Shown piece by piece: positions 25,996 to 35,866 of a DNA stretch of 64,000 nucleotides. The stretch spans positions 186,001 to 250,000 of the forward strand of contig NZ_KK211383.1 in assembly GCF_000622005.1 (NCBI RefSeq), in the 5' to 3' direction. The position numbers were made by a program, and so were the translations under genes. The notes under the pieces were generated by a model. That model did no database searches, was not told the DNA's origin, and saw only the letters and a list, made by a program, of their open reading frames with translations. The DNA is from Anaerovibrio sp. RM50. GTDB lineage: Bacteria; Bacillota; Negativicutes; Selenomonadales; Selenomonadaceae. Position 1 is the first letter of the stretch, and the number at the start of each line of letters is the position of its first letter.

Positions 25996-27999
25996 TTACC
26001 CATTTTTATTCATGACTTTATTAATCAAATTATCTACAAACGATACTGCATAAAATAACTCATTTTCTGTTTTTTCTGAAACATTGTGATGGGAAAAAAA
26101 CAGCATGCCTCCAAGTTCGGCTCTTAATGGAACAGATGGTATGTACAATTTATTAACATATGTTGCATAAAAATCCTCAATTCCATTAAAGCATTCCTGC
26201 AACCAACTCAGTTGATTCTCATTTTTTGTATTTGAATCAAACACTGGCTCACCAGCATCATCAAAACACACAAGGGAAGGGTCTGGAGAAGTTAATATAT
26301 TCTCCAAAATAAAAACTTCATTTACATTATAAAAATCTACATCTGTACCCGTTTTAAACATCATAGATTTCACATTCATTGTCTCCGGATTAACTCCTAC
26401 CAGACGAGCCAGATAATACCCACTAATTATTTTATTTAGCCCCTTTTGTAAATAAAATTGCGATGTTCCAGAAGATACTAAGTCTACAAACGCATCATTA
26501 GATAAATCAATCTCATTTCTAGACATATATTTTATATAATTATCTCTATATTTTTTTGATTTTTTTATTGCGGTTTGATTATCGGAGACTCCGTCTTTAA
26601 ATATTTTATTTATTATATCTCCACCTATTCTATCTTTTATAATCTTAATATCAGCCTCACTATTTAAGCTGGAATTTATAGCCGCCTTTCTGGAAGTGAA
26701 AAAATAAACGCCTTCCGGCAATGCTTCAAAATGCCTGGATAGGTTATATTTTTTATATAATTTATAAAAAATATAACCATCCCTGGCGGCGAATAAAACT
26801 TTATTATGCCTTGAGTTAGAAATCTTATTAAGAAGCCAAATCATAAACACCGTCACTAAAGGAGCGATAAAGCAACGACAAAAATCAAAAATGGTAATTT
26901 TGTCAATTTTTCCTTCCACTATTTTTACAAAAGGATCATTATATTTTATTGAAATATACAATCCTAATAGCAACCGCTCGTTAATCGTCGATGTCGCGAA
27001 AACCATATATGGAGTATATTTATACAACAAGCTTGCAGCACTAGGTATGATAAACGCATCAATTCCATAAAACCGTGCTGCTAATCCATCAACGACCTTA
27101 TTATCGCCAATATGCAAGTAGTTATGTCCCTGAGCCCTATTTTTCATTACATTAAATAGCCCGTCATATTTAGAAGCCCCCTCAAATCCTGAAATGAACA
27201 ATCCATCATAACCGCTAATACCATTAGCCTGCAATAATTCTTCCAACACGGACTCAGGCAAATACATATCGGATACTAAGTATATTTTTTTATTTAAAGT
27301 TTTGGCCTTATAAAACAATTCAATTATTTTCCTGCGAGGAACAATAACATCCTTTTCTACATTTACTTCCTCTGCTTTTATAAAAGAACAATCTTCCATT
27401 GACAGATTTAACTGTTGTTGCAGCTCAGAATATATTCCATCCAACGTATGATTATGGTTTTCTATAGCTTTTCTCTCTGCGAATATACGATTTATTTTAA
27501 AATCTAAAACATTCAGTCCCTTGGCTTTTATTCGATAATCCACCATATCAAATACATCTTCAGGAGTCAGAGTCATTCGCATTAGCAATGTGTCGAAAAT
27601 ATCAAATGAAATAACATCATGATTTAAAAGTTCGGCTTCCAGCACCTCTAAACTAATATCTTCTTCAGATGAATACCCCCAAAAATTGTTTTCAAAAATA
27701 TCCATAAGATTATTTTCAAAGCGATCAACAATGGCTATAGAATTTTTTCTACATATATTGGATATCCTGTCATAAATTGTTTTCTCATTCGTGATAGAAG
27801 CCAAAACAATAATTACATCTACCTGATCATTTATGGCCTTTTCCAATGACATTATTGGGTATCCTTCCAAAAACCCATCAACACGCTTTTTATCCAAAAT
27901 GCCATATATTGGTAAACTAGAATAGTTTAAAATAAATTCCCTAGTTGGTAAGCCAGTTCCATATAATGCGATTTTTTTATATTTAGTAAATTTTCCCAT
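25996..27999 (-). CDS. HAD-superfamily hydrolase (COG5610-like) with N-terminal Rossmann module
   Basis: About 667 residues. The recurrent module is at about 7-95 (YKKIALYGTGLPTREFIL, ILDKKRVDGFLEGYPI). It is followed by a HAD core with nucleophile motif SFDIFDTLLM, IYLVSDMYLPESVLEELL and YLHIGDNKVVDGLAARFYG. A helical cap and a second conserved block (LFAARDGYIFYKLYKKY) follow, as in COG5610 proteins of O-antigen loci. The start is uncertain: the ATG at 27999 lacks a ribosome binding site, while GGAGGGG (28028-28034) lies 1 nt before an in-frame TTG at 28026. It may dephosphorylate a glycan intermediate. The gene is visibly very AT-rich. Confidence 0.75.
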   Translation of the reverse strand: MGKFTKYKKIALYGTGLPTREFILNYSSLPIYGILDKKRVDGFLEGYPIMSLEKAINDQVDVIIVLASITNEKTIYDRISNICRKNSIAIVDRFENNLMDIFENNFWGYSSEEDISLEVLEAELLNHDVISFDIFDTLLMRMTLTPEDVFDMVDYRIKAKGLNVLDFKINRIFAERKAIENHNHTLDGIYSELQQQLNLSMEDCSFIKAEEVNVEKDVIVPRRKIIELFYKAKTLNKKIYLVSDMYLPESVLEELLQANGISGYDGLFISGFEGASKYDGLFNVMKNRAQGHNYLHIGDNKVVDGLAARFYGIDAFIIPSAASLLYKYTPYMVFATSTINERLLLGLYISIKYNDPFVKIVEGKIDKITIFDFCRCFIAPLVTVFMIWLLNKISNSRHNKVLFAARDGYIFYKLYKKYNLSRHFEALPEGVYFFTSRKAAINSSLNSEADIKIIKDRIGGDIINKIFKDGVSDNQTAIKKSKKYRDNYIKYMSRNEIDLSNDAFVDLVSSGTSQFYLQKGLNKIISGYYLARLVGVNPETMNVKSMMFKTGTDVDFYNVNEVFILENILTSPDPSLVCFDDAGEPVFDSNTKNENQLSWLQECFNGIEDFYATYVNKLYIPSVPLRAELGGMLFFSHHNVSEKTENELFYAVSFVDNLINKVMNKNG

Positions 28000-28103
28000 T
28001 TTTATTAGCTTGATAATGTATCTCAAGCCCCTCCATTTTTGGTCCTACCCATATTTTTTCTCACACAAAATCAAGCATAGATCAACTATATAGTAAGCTG
28101 TTC

Positions 28104-29852
28104 TTATGATCCCATAACCGTTATATCCTGTGCCACAATTTTAAGTAAATATTCAATTTTCCTAGCATCAAACAGTTCATTATCTGCCAAATCATAGAGT
28201 TCAGCATGCCCATCAGCATATACTACTAATTTAAATCCATCCGAAAAAATAAAGCCTTCGAATGCCTGTAATCGTTTTTCTTCTCCTAGCAATTTATATA
28301 GTTTCTTAAAATCCGGATTATATATTTCAGAGCGGCCAATCTTTATATATGTATTATCCAATGGATTATATTCCCTATTTTCCAACAAGGAAATCACCAC
28401 ATCATTTATTGACATAATTGAATGAAGCTTTTTACAAGTACCATTTTTTCTTGTCTTATTTTTTATAAAAAATGGAATACGCAGCCATTCTTCCCCACAC
28501 TGTAGGTATTCCTTCTTAATATCAGATAAGGTACTATACTTATCCATCAACAAATTTCCATGATCAGCATAAAAAACTACATTACAATTTACTCTTTCCA
28601 AAAATGGAGCCATTACATCATCCAGATAACGCAAAGCATCATCATGTTGTTGTACATAATCTGTCCTTAACTTCCCCCCCTTTACTGGTAACAAATCAAA
28701 CAACAAGGCTGTCCCTTCTGCAATTAACGGAGCTTGAGTATAGGGGTTCAAAAAAGCAAAATGTGTTTCATACATGCCGTGAATATAAAACAACCCATTG
28801 TCTACATTTTGCGCATCGATAATAAAATCCCAAAGCATCTGACTGATGGTTTTGGGTACCTCAGAATAATGAATTTTCTCCTGTTCAACATAATGTGCGC
28901 CATCTGAATAAAAATAAATGTCCCGCTGCTGTTCTAACGCCTTTTTTACAAAGCGGCAATTAACACCATCAACATAATTATACTCATAGTATTTTGTATT
29001 CATATCCGTATTTTCACTGTATGCCGGCACAAGGCTCTCATAAGTCGAAGTTGAATACGAATAGGTATTGCTATAATTTATCCAATTATCCTTAAAACAT
29101 TTATATATTTGGGGTAATAATATAGCATTAACATCTTGACCTCTAAGGCCATCCAAACACAGCATCAGTACATTATTTTCGTTTATATTGTATATATACT
29201 CTAATTCCAACGCATATATTTTTTCTAAATCAGTAGCCATCTGCTCATACTGTGACTTCGACGTAAAATCAAATGCCTCCCTGCAATATCTTATGGCTGA
29301 TTTAAAATCCTTTATATGTATATACTTATTAATTATCTTAAAATATGTTTCATTTTTTTTATCACTATTCAACAATTCACATTGCAACTGGTTCAGATAA
29401 TGATAATTATGATAAGGATGAATACCATAATAATAGTTAGAGTGCAAAACTATCCCATGATTTCGAAGTTTGTCATATATATTTAGCACCTTAACTTCCG
29501 GATGCTCCTCCTCCAGTTCCTTTACTATTTGTGACATATAATTGTAAGACGATACTACAATAGCATCTACATGTTCTGCCTTAATATCATCTTTGGTTAT
29601 TATTTTATATCCACTGCCCCCCCCCTGAGCATAATTATCTATGATAATTTTAACCTTTCTTAATTCAAACACGAAATCAGATAGCAAATTTTTTGTATGT
29701 TTACCATTACAATAAATTGCAGGATTTTTTGCATCACAAAGAAATTTCTCTAATTCTTCGTGAATAATTCTACCTATACGTCCTGCTTCCAAGGGCTTTT
29801 CAAAATCATATTTATTGAGTAAATCATTATAATAATCTTCCAATTGCGTCAT
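28104..29852 (-). CDS. Alkaline-phosphatase-superfamily (sulfatase/phosphotransferase-like) protein without membrane segments
   Basis: 582 residues. Residues about 240-560 carry alkaline-phosphatase-superfamily marks: NVLMLCLDGLRGQDVN (metal Asp), a Thr/Ser-rich nucleophile candidate STSTYESLVPAY, FYIHGMYETHFAF and NVVFYADHGNLLMD (metal Asp-His). This is the pattern of LTA-synthase/phosphoethanolamine transferases, but no signal peptide or membrane helix is visible. The N-terminus (about 40-140) looks like a divergent copy of the recurrent module (AIYCNGKHTKNLL, IIDNYAQGGGSGYKIIT). It lies directly downstream of the phosphonate genes. Hydrolase or transferase of a phosphorus group is inferred, not shown. 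Confidence 0.7.
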   Translation of the reverse strand: MTQLEDYYNDLLNKYDFEKPLEAGRIGRIIHEELEKFLCDAKNPAIYCNGKHTKNLLSDFVFELRKVKIIIDNYAQGGGSGYKIITKDDIKAEHVDAIVVSSYNYMSQIVKELEEEHPEVKVLNIYDKLRNHGIVLHSNYYYGIHPYHNYHYLNQLQCELLNSDKKNETYFKIINKYIHIKDFKSAIRYCREAFDFTSKSQYEQMATDLEKIYALELEYIYNINENNVLMLCLDGLRGQDVNAILLPQIYKCFKDNWINYSNTYSYSTSTYESLVPAYSENTDMNTKYYEYNYVDGVNCRFVKKALEQQRDIYFYSDGAHYVEQEKIHYSEVPKTISQMLWDFIIDAQNVDNGLFYIHGMYETHFAFLNPYTQAPLIAEGTALLFDLLPVKGGKLRTDYVQQHDDALRYLDDVMAPFLERVNCNVVFYADHGNLLMDKYSTLSDIKKEYLQCGEEWLRIPFFIKNKTRKNGTCKKLHSIMSINDVVISLLENREYNPLDNTYIKIGRSEIYNPDFKKLYKLLGEEKRLQAFEGFIFSDGFKLVVYADGHAELYDLADNELFDARKIEYLLKIVAQDITVMGS

Positions 29853-29956
29853 TAGAACATTACCCTTCCATTAACAAAATCCTCTAATCGCATAATTAAC
29901 AACATCGGAGATTTTACATAAAATACAACTCACTTAAGCTTTAAAACATTTATAAT

Positions 29957-31081
29957 TTATATCTGAGTGGCCAAATACCTCATAAAACATTCTTTATTAT
30001 CTACGGCTTTTGTTGTTGGCCTGCCCAAGTCAGCACGGGATCCAATTGCGCAGGCTACCTCTATAAAACTAAGGATATTCCTTTGCTTTGCTGCATTTAG
30101 CTCCTTTTCCAAATCAGCAAAATTATAAACTTTTACAGCTGAATGATAGCCACAGGCCTTGGCTACACCTACCAAGTCTACTTTCGAAGCCACCGTTGGC
30201 ATGCCCCCCACAGTTTCATGGGCACCGTTATTTATCACGATATGCACCAAATTAGCTGGGGCATTGGCACCAATCACAGCCATGGAGCCCATATGCATCA
30301 GGGCCGCCCCATCACCATCTATGCACCATATCTTCTGTTGTGGTTTATTAATGGCAACCCCCAGGGCAATACTGCTGGAATGTCCCATGGAACCAACAGT
30401 CAAGAAATCATATTTATGGCTCTGTCCATTAGTCTCCCGAATCTCAAAAAGCTCACGACTAGCTTTTCCTGTGGTGGAAATAATTGGATCCTCACCAGAC
30501 ACCTTAACAATATGCTTAATAATTTCCTCACGTCTCATGGTATTGTCATTGACGTATTTCACCTTGCCATCGTAGGAAAGCCCACTCTTGCCGATAACGA
30601 AGGCCACACTCTTGCCCTGAGACAGCACCTTCTGAAAATCCTTCATAGCCGCAGATACATCTTCCATTGTGGTATCCTGGCGAATAACAAAGGCTCTTAT
30701 GTCCATATCTTCCAGCAGTTTTACTGTAACTTGCCCCTGATAAATATGCTGTGGCTCATCATGTATACCAGGCTCACCACGCCAACCCACCACAAAAATA
30801 ACTGGAATGGCATACACTTTATCATTTAGTAAGGATGCAACGGGGTTAATAATATTGCCCTCACCGCTGTTTTGCATATAGACTACGGGAATCTTACCCG
30901 TTGCCAGATGATAGCCGGCCGCCAATGCTGTACAGTTACCCTCGTTGGCAGCAATAACATGATGCTTCTGATCAATGCCGTATTCCGCCATAAGATAATT
31001 GCATAAAGGCTTTAGCTGGGAATCCGGAACACCAGTATAAAAGTCTGCATTTAATATTTTAACAAACCGCTTAACATCCAT
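29957..31081 (-). CDS. aepY: Phosphonopyruvate decarboxylase
   Basis: The 374-residue ThDP enzyme decarboxylates phosphonopyruvate to phosphonoacetaldehyde, pulling the unfavourable PEP mutase reaction forward. The start DFYTGVPDSQLKPLCNYL, AANEGNCTALAAGYHLATG (catalytic Glu region), VYMQNSGEGNIINPVASL and VGWRGEPGIHDEPQH are diagnostic. The ThDP/Mg motif appears as WCIDGDGAALMHMGSM. Length matches the family. AGGAGG precedes the ATG, which overlaps the 3' end of the cytidylyltransferase gene by 11 nt. With the two neighbours upstream it completes a 2-aminoethylphosphonate pathway. Confidence 0.95.
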   Translation of the reverse strand: MDVKRFVKILNADFYTGVPDSQLKPLCNYLMAEYGIDQKHHVIAANEGNCTALAAGYHLATGKIPVVYMQNSGEGNIINPVASLLNDKVYAIPVIFVVGWRGEPGIHDEPQHIYQGQVTVKLLEDMDIRAFVIRQDTTMEDVSAAMKDFQKVLSQGKSVAFVIGKSGLSYDGKVKYVNDNTMRREEIIKHIVKVSGEDPIISTTGKASRELFEIRETNGQSHKYDFLTVGSMGHSSSIALGVAINKPQQKIWCIDGDGAALMHMGSMAVIGANAPANLVHIVINNGAHETVGGMPTVASKVDLVGVAKACGYHSAVKVYNFADLEKELNAAKQRNILSFIEVACAIGSRADLGRPTTKAVDNKECFMRYLATQI

Positions 31082-31778
31082 TGTTTGCCAGCCTCCTGCA
31101 CACTGCTTCCAATTCAGCTACAGTATCAATTTCTACAATCTGTGTATTATCTACCGGATGGACACGAAGCCTAAAATCCTTTATATGTCTATCCACCACT
31201 TCATCCCAGAACAGTTCTTCATAACCGGTCTTTCCGTATTCTTCCGTTATAGCATCATACAAAATTCTGGCATCCTTCTCCTTAAAATAGGCTATACCGG
31301 TCATATTATAGGCATCATCACCATGTTTCCCGACTCTGGTTATGATTCCCTGATCATCCAAATCAAACACCCAATCATCGGTATGTCCCTGAATCATTTT
31401 TCCATAATAACAAGATTCATTTAAATCTTCCTGAAATATGGAATCATCATGTACATACAAATCAGCCTCGCAAATAAAGCAATCTCCCTGTAGCAGATAT
31501 TCTTTTGCAGCGTAAACCGATGAGATGTTATTTACTTTCTCATAGGCAGGATTATATACAATAACCAGATTATTATATTTATCTGCAAGGTAGCTAAACT
31601 GATTCCTCAAATATCCCGTAACAACAATAATTTTATCAACGCCCCGCTTTTCCAGACCGTCTATAATGGTTTCTATCATGGGCTTTCCCGCCACTTCAAC
31701 CAGAGGCTTGGGAGTTTTACCCGTAATTGGACGCATGCGGGTTCCCATCCCCGATGCCATTAATATAGCAATCTCCAT
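31071..31778 (-). CDS. PntC/LicC-like cytidylyltransferase, probably CTP:2-aminoethylphosphonate
   Basis: 235 residues of the GT-A-fold nucleotidyltransferase family. The N-terminal signature is EIAILMASGMGTRMRPITGK with catalytic Arg/Lys, followed by TPKPLVEVAGKPMIE, VNNISSVYAAKEYL and CEADLYVHDDSIF (metal Asp). LicC enzymes activate phosphocholine with CTP. In clusters with PEP mutase, decarboxylase and AEP transaminase the related PntC enzymes make CMP-AEP. That context, here complete, is the reason for the substrate call. It is 8 nt from the PEP mutase gene and overlaps the decarboxylase gene. A LicD transferase gene 15 kb upstream in transcription order could use CMP-AEP. Confidence 0.85.
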   Translation of the reverse strand: MEIAILMASGMGTRMRPITGKTPKPLVEVAGKPMIETIIDGLEKRGVDKIIVVTGYLRNQFSYLADKYNNLVIVYNPAYEKVNNISSVYAAKEYLLQGDCFICEADLYVHDDSIFQEDLNESCYYGKMIQGHTDDWVFDLDDQGIITRVGKHGDDAYNMTGIAYFKEKDARILYDAITEEYGKTGYEELFWDEVVDRHIKDFRLRVHPVDNTQIVEIDTVAELEAVCRRLANNGC

Positions 31779-31786
31779 TGTGTCTC

Positions 31787-33082
31787 CTATAGTTCATCTA
31801 TCAGTGTAATAATCTGCTTTATCGGCATAAGTCTGTCATCAACTTCCTTGGCCCGATGATAACGCAAAATATCCTCCGCTGTCCTTTTCATTGCCGGGAA
31901 GGCGCTACGAGTCAGCTGATTAGCATATATTACAATATTAACACCATGCTCTGCTAATTCTTCTTCAGTAATAGTATTAAAAGAAGATGGTACCACCACT
32001 ATTGGGGTGGTTTTGTTGGTTTCACGGAATTTATCACAAAATTCAACGATTTCTGCGGGCTCTTGCTTCCGGCTATGAATCATTATTCCATCAGCTCCTG
32101 CCTCTACAAAGGCAGACGCACGCATCAGTGCATCTTCCATCCCCTCTTCCAAAATAAGACTTTCAATACGGGCAATTATCATAAAATCCTCAGTAAGTTG
32201 GGCTTCTTTGCCCGCTTTAATTTTTGCACAGAAGTTTTCTATTGAATCCTGCGTCTGTTTTACTTCCGTACCAAAAAGGGAATTTTTCTTCAACCCTTTT
32301 TTATCTTCTATAATGATTGCCGAAACTCCCATTTTCTCCAGTGACCGTACAGTATATACAAAATGCTCAGCCAAGCCCCCCGTATCTCCATCAAAAATTA
32401 TAGGTTTTGTAGTAACCTCAGTAACATCATCTATGGTACGAAAACGGGATGTCATATCTACCAGCTCAATATCCGGTTTTCCCTTGGCTGTAGAATCACA
32501 AAGAGAGGATATCCACATTGCATCAAACTGATCAAATTCTCCATTATTTTCAATAACAGTTTTTTCCGCAATAAGACCTGTAATTCCAGAATGAACCTCT
32601 ATGGCCTTTACCACAGGTCTTATTTCCAAGAGCTGTCTTAGACGCTTTCGTCTGTATTCCGGCATGGCCAGCTTTTCCCGCAATTGCCGGTCTATTTTAC
32701 TTACCCTTGGATTAAAGGTATAGCCTACCTCTATCAGCTCACCGCCATACGCATCAAGGCATTTTAATACATTTTCCCTAATGGCAGATTCGGCTCCTTC
32801 CTTCCAGTTATCACCATGAACCACATAATCTGGCTTCAAACGTTTTATGACATCGTCATACATAATACTATCCTGAACGACGACGTCATCTACCCCATCA
32901 AGATTTTTATAAAGTTTTATTCTCTCTTCCAATGACTTGGTTGGAAAGCGATTATAGCGAATAAGGGCCGGGTCAGACAACGCACCAATTATCACCTTAC
33001 CATGCTTATGAGCCTCTTTAATAATATTCAGATGTCCTTCATGAATAACATCTGTACAAAAGCATGTATAAACTGTCTTCAT
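31787..33082 (-). CDS. aepX: Phosphoenolpyruvate mutase with N-terminal cytidylyltransferase-like domain
   Basis: 431 residues. PEP mutase forms the C-P bond by converting PEP to phosphonopyruvate. The C-terminal isocitrate-lyase-fold domain (about 145-431) has the diagnostic EDKKGLKKNS active-site loop, preceded by PIIFDGDTGG, then IIARIESLILEEGMEDAL and ADGIMIHSRKQ. The N-terminal 135 residues are a TagD-like nucleotidyltransferase with HxGH as DVIHEGHLNII and VVHGDNWKEG; the C-terminal ISSTxI motif is not evident. This two-domain form is known among AepX proteins. GGAG lies before the ATG. It is 12 nt from the transaminase gene. Confidence 0.95.
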   Translation of the reverse strand: MKTVYTCFCTDVIHEGHLNIIKEAHKHGKVIIGALSDPALIRYNRFPTKSLEERIKLYKNLDGVDDVVVQDSIMYDDVIKRLKPDYVVHGDNWKEGAESAIRENVLKCLDAYGGELIEVGYTFNPRVSKIDRQLREKLAMPEYRRKRLRQLLEIRPVVKAIEVHSGITGLIAEKTVIENNGEFDQFDAMWISSLCDSTAKGKPDIELVDMTSRFRTIDDVTEVTTKPIIFDGDTGGLAEHFVYTVRSLEKMGVSAIIIEDKKGLKKNSLFGTEVKQTQDSIENFCAKIKAGKEAQLTEDFMIIARIESLILEEGMEDALMRASAFVEAGADGIMIHSRKQEPAEIVEFCDKFRETNKTTPIVVVPSSFNTITEEELAEHGVNIVIYANQLTRSAFPAMKRTAEDILRYHRAKEVDDRLMPIKQIITLIDEL

Positions 33083-33094
33083 AGCCGAAACTCC

Positions 33095-34225
33095 TCATTT
33101 ATATTTCACTGGGACTGCGACATCACATTTTTCCAATGCTTCCTTAAACACCACAAAGAAATCCTTTACATCCTTCTCATCTATAGCTCCCAATGCACAC
33201 AATCGGAAAGTGTTTGTAGTGGAAATTTTGCCAGGATAAATAGTAAATCCACGCTCATAGCAATAATCATGAACCCTTTCAAAACTCCAATTTTCATCAT
33301 CTGGGTAAATTGCCGAAGCCACCAGCCCAGCCCGCCATTCCGGCTTAATAACCTGCTTGAATCCTAGCTCATTCAAGCCATCATTTATAGCGTTATAAAC
33401 TCTGGTATGCCTTGCCCATTTAGCATCTTCGCCTTCGGCCCAATATTCCTTCAACGCCTGCAGTGTGGCATAAATAGTCTGTACAGGTGGAGTAAAGTGC
33501 ATCTCGCCTGTCCGCTCAAAGAAGTCATACTGCATGTATAGATTACAGTAATAACTTCTCTTAGGATATTTTTTACTATCCTCTATAATTGAGCGTTTTC
33601 CAACCACATAAGACAGCCCAGTAAACGCCTGTAAGCCTTTTTGAGCAGATGCCATACAAAAATCAATATTATCATCGTAAACATTAATAGGACGCATTGC
33701 GTAGGTTGAAGTAGTATCAACTACGAAAACAGCCCCATACTTATGTGCCAATGCACCTATCTCCCGAATAGGATTCAAAATACCAGTACCGGTCTCATTG
33801 TGGGTAGTATAAACAAGTGCAATATCTGAATTTTCTTTTAATGTTCCTTCCACAACTTTTAAATCCGGTAATTGATCAACGGGGAAATTAAGATTAATAT
33901 GGGGCAAACCGTAATACTCACAGATTTTCACACCTCGAGAGCTATAGGCCCCATTATTAATTATCAATATTTTTTTGTCCGCTGGTAACAAGGAGTTAAT
34001 GCATACATCCATGTTGATTGTTCCCGATCCGCAAAAAAGTACCGCTGTATACTCCTGTAAATCTCCATGAACCACCTTAACTAAATCTTCTCTCAGGCCT
34101 TTCATAAGTCCGCCAAATTCTTTTTCCCGTGGACAAATATCCGGTACCACCTGGGAATATTTAACTGTATCTGTTGTAGTTGATGGCCCTGGATTTAGAA
34201 GAATATTTCTTTTTGTTACGACCAT
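33095..34225 (-). CDS. 2-aminoethylphosphonate transaminase
   Basis: This 376-residue class V aminotransferase has the PhnW/AEPT pattern: NILLNPGPSTTTDTVKYSQV, PREKEFGGLMKGLREDLVKV, AVLFCGSGTINMDVCINSLL, YTTHNETGTGILNPI, VVDTTSTYAMRPI and the PLP-lysine segment MASAQKGLQAFTG. In a biosynthetic cluster it converts phosphonoacetaldehyde to 2-aminoethylphosphonate. With PEP mutase and decarboxylase next to it, this is the biosynthetic direction and not degradation. The ATG follows GGAGCG at 8-9 nt. Confidence 0.93.
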   Translation of the reverse strand: MVVTKRNILLNPGPSTTTDTVKYSQVVPDICPREKEFGGLMKGLREDLVKVVHGDLQEYTAVLFCGSGTINMDVCINSLLPADKKILIINNGAYSSRGVKICEYYGLPHINLNFPVDQLPDLKVVEGTLKENSDIALVYTTHNETGTGILNPIREIGALAHKYGAVFVVDTTSTYAMRPINVYDDNIDFCMASAQKGLQAFTGLSYVVGKRSIIEDSKKYPKRSYYCNLYMQYDFFERTGEMHFTPPVQTIYATLQALKEYWAEGEDAKWARHTRVYNAINDGLNELGFKQVIKPEWRAGLVASAIYPDDENWSFERVHDYCYERGFTIYPGKISTTNTFRLCALGAIDEKDVKDFFVVFKEALEKCDVAVPVKYK

Positions 34226-34227
34226 TT

Positions 34228-35802
34228 TTATAAACGCTCCTTCACTTTTTCAAGGGCACTGCGTACAGCATTTAACCATGCATAACCATACCTCATATCT
34301 GGTTCAAGATGTGAACCTTCAGCCCATTCATTCCAAGAACTAATAAAAACGAAATCATCCTCAACATCGTGAATTGTTTTACTTTCAGTTATCAAATCAA
34401 CAAGCCAATCTCTGAGTTTCTCTGGTGTTATTCCCCAAATAATCCTTGCACCAATTTTACCCTTTCGTGCAGTATTATCCCAGTTAGTACATGCACAACG
34501 ATAATACTTCTTTGAAATATGCTTAGAAAAATACTTTTTTTCTTCAAAATAATCTCGTGTATCACGTATTGTCCCCTTAAAATGGGGATTAATATAGCCT
34601 TTGGGATATAAACTTTTTAATAAATTTGACTGGCACATATAGTTCGGTTGATATTCAACTAATGCATCTCCTCCCCAATCATGTACATCATCATCAAAAT
34701 CGTTTGAACCTGTTGTAATAATGATATATATCCCTTGCACTCCTTTGACTAAAGCTTTTTTCCTCAACTTGTCGGTAAAGTCTCTAAACTCTGTTTTTTT
34801 AAATACATTACAATTATAAACAGATAATACAGGCATACCATTAACCTTAATATATCTCTCATCTTGAAAATATGGGATTAGTTCATCAAGAAATGCATCA
34901 ATATCTTGGGGCAATTCTTGTTTAATAAATGAGTCCGAATAATTCTTACCACTGAAACCGTCATCCCATGTCATCCCCCAATCTTCAGTTGCCCAATTAA
35001 TAAAATAATTAATATCAATATCTTTGTTTTCGCGAAGTAATTTTATGGGAGTATCTAACATTTTTGTACGTTCATTAAACCAATAATAATGTATAGCAAA
35101 GCCATAAATGCCATAGAATCTTGCAAGCTCTGCTTGTCTTTTTATTGTCCTGTAATTTGATAAATCATAATACCCCATATGAGATGGAATGTGGGGTTGA
35201 TAGTGACCACAAAACTGCGGCATCGTTTTGGATGAATTGGTCCATTCTGTAAAACCCACACCATGAAAGCGGTTATTGTATTCTGTTACATGATACTGCG
35301 GTAAATACCATGCTATAACCTTGGTATCTTCATGCATCCTTTGATAGCCTACATCAGCAATCTCAACATATTCTTTTTTTTCACTATATTGTAATTCATC
35401 AATATATGAAATATACTCCTCCAAATCCTTCTTATCAAAAACTTTTTCATACATATCAATAATCAAAATGTCGGTACTCAGCATTATATTATTCAGCCTA
35501 TTAACAATTGCTTTGTGATTCCATTTAGCTGCAACCAATATTACATTTATAATGTCTTTATAATCTTCCAATATTCCAACACGTTGACTACAAAATTCCA
35601 GCCCAATCATCGGACTACTATCTTGATCCAAGAATATTACAACATTATCTGATACCCCTTTTTTTACTAAATAATTATATACGCTTTTTGCACCATTACC
35701 AGTACCATATATCGCTATCTTTTTAGCAGCAAGCGCAAACTCGTTCCCAAGCCTACTAAATATTGCATCAAAGTGTTCTTCCTCATCATGTAAATATTCC
35801 AT
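34228..35802 (-). CDS. WbsX/GH99-like glycan protein with N-terminal Rossmann module
   Basis: About 524 residues. The recurrent module lies at about 28-125 (KKIAIYGTGNGAKSVYNYL, IFLDQDSSPMIGLEF, ILVAAKWNHKAIVNRLNN). The rest is the WbsX (Glyco_tran_WbsX) family with GH99-like fold: KVIAWYLPQYHVTEYNNRFH, GVGFTEWTNSSKTMPQF, GHYQPHIPSHMGYYDLSN, YGIYGFAIHYYWFNERTKML and SSWNEWAEGSHLEPD. Such proteins are common in O-antigen loci; whether they transfer or cleave glycans is not settled. The ATG at 35802 follows GGGG at 6 nt. The stop is 2 nt from the transaminase start codon. Confidence 0.83.
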   Translation of the reverse strand: MEYLHDEEEHFDAIFSRLGNEFALAAKKIAIYGTGNGAKSVYNYLVKKGVSDNVVIFLDQDSSPMIGLEFCSQRVGILEDYKDIINVILVAAKWNHKAIVNRLNNIMLSTDILIIDMYEKVFDKKDLEEYISYIDELQYSEKKEYVEIADVGYQRMHEDTKVIAWYLPQYHVTEYNNRFHGVGFTEWTNSSKTMPQFCGHYQPHIPSHMGYYDLSNYRTIKRQAELARFYGIYGFAIHYYWFNERTKMLDTPIKLLRENKDIDINYFINWATEDWGMTWDDGFSGKNYSDSFIKQELPQDIDAFLDELIPYFQDERYIKVNGMPVLSVYNCNVFKKTEFRDFTDKLRKKALVKGVQGIYIIITTGSNDFDDDVHDWGGDALVEYQPNYMCQSNLLKSLYPKGYINPHFKGTIRDTRDYFEEKKYFSKHISKKYYRCACTNWDNTARKGKIGARIIWGITPEKLRDWLVDLITESKTIHDVEDDFVFISSWNEWAEGSHLEPDMRYGYAWLNAVRSALEKVKERL

Positions 35803-35866
35803 TTTTAGCCCCAATCAAACCCCAAATATTACTAATAAACATCACTGAATATTATTCACAGTAACG

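Noticed and set aside
33095-34225. Phosphonate degradation (PhnW/PhnX) as the meaning of the AEP transaminase
   Set aside because: PEP mutase and phosphonopyruvate decarboxylase are adjacent and no phosphonatase gene is present, so the direction is biosynthetic.
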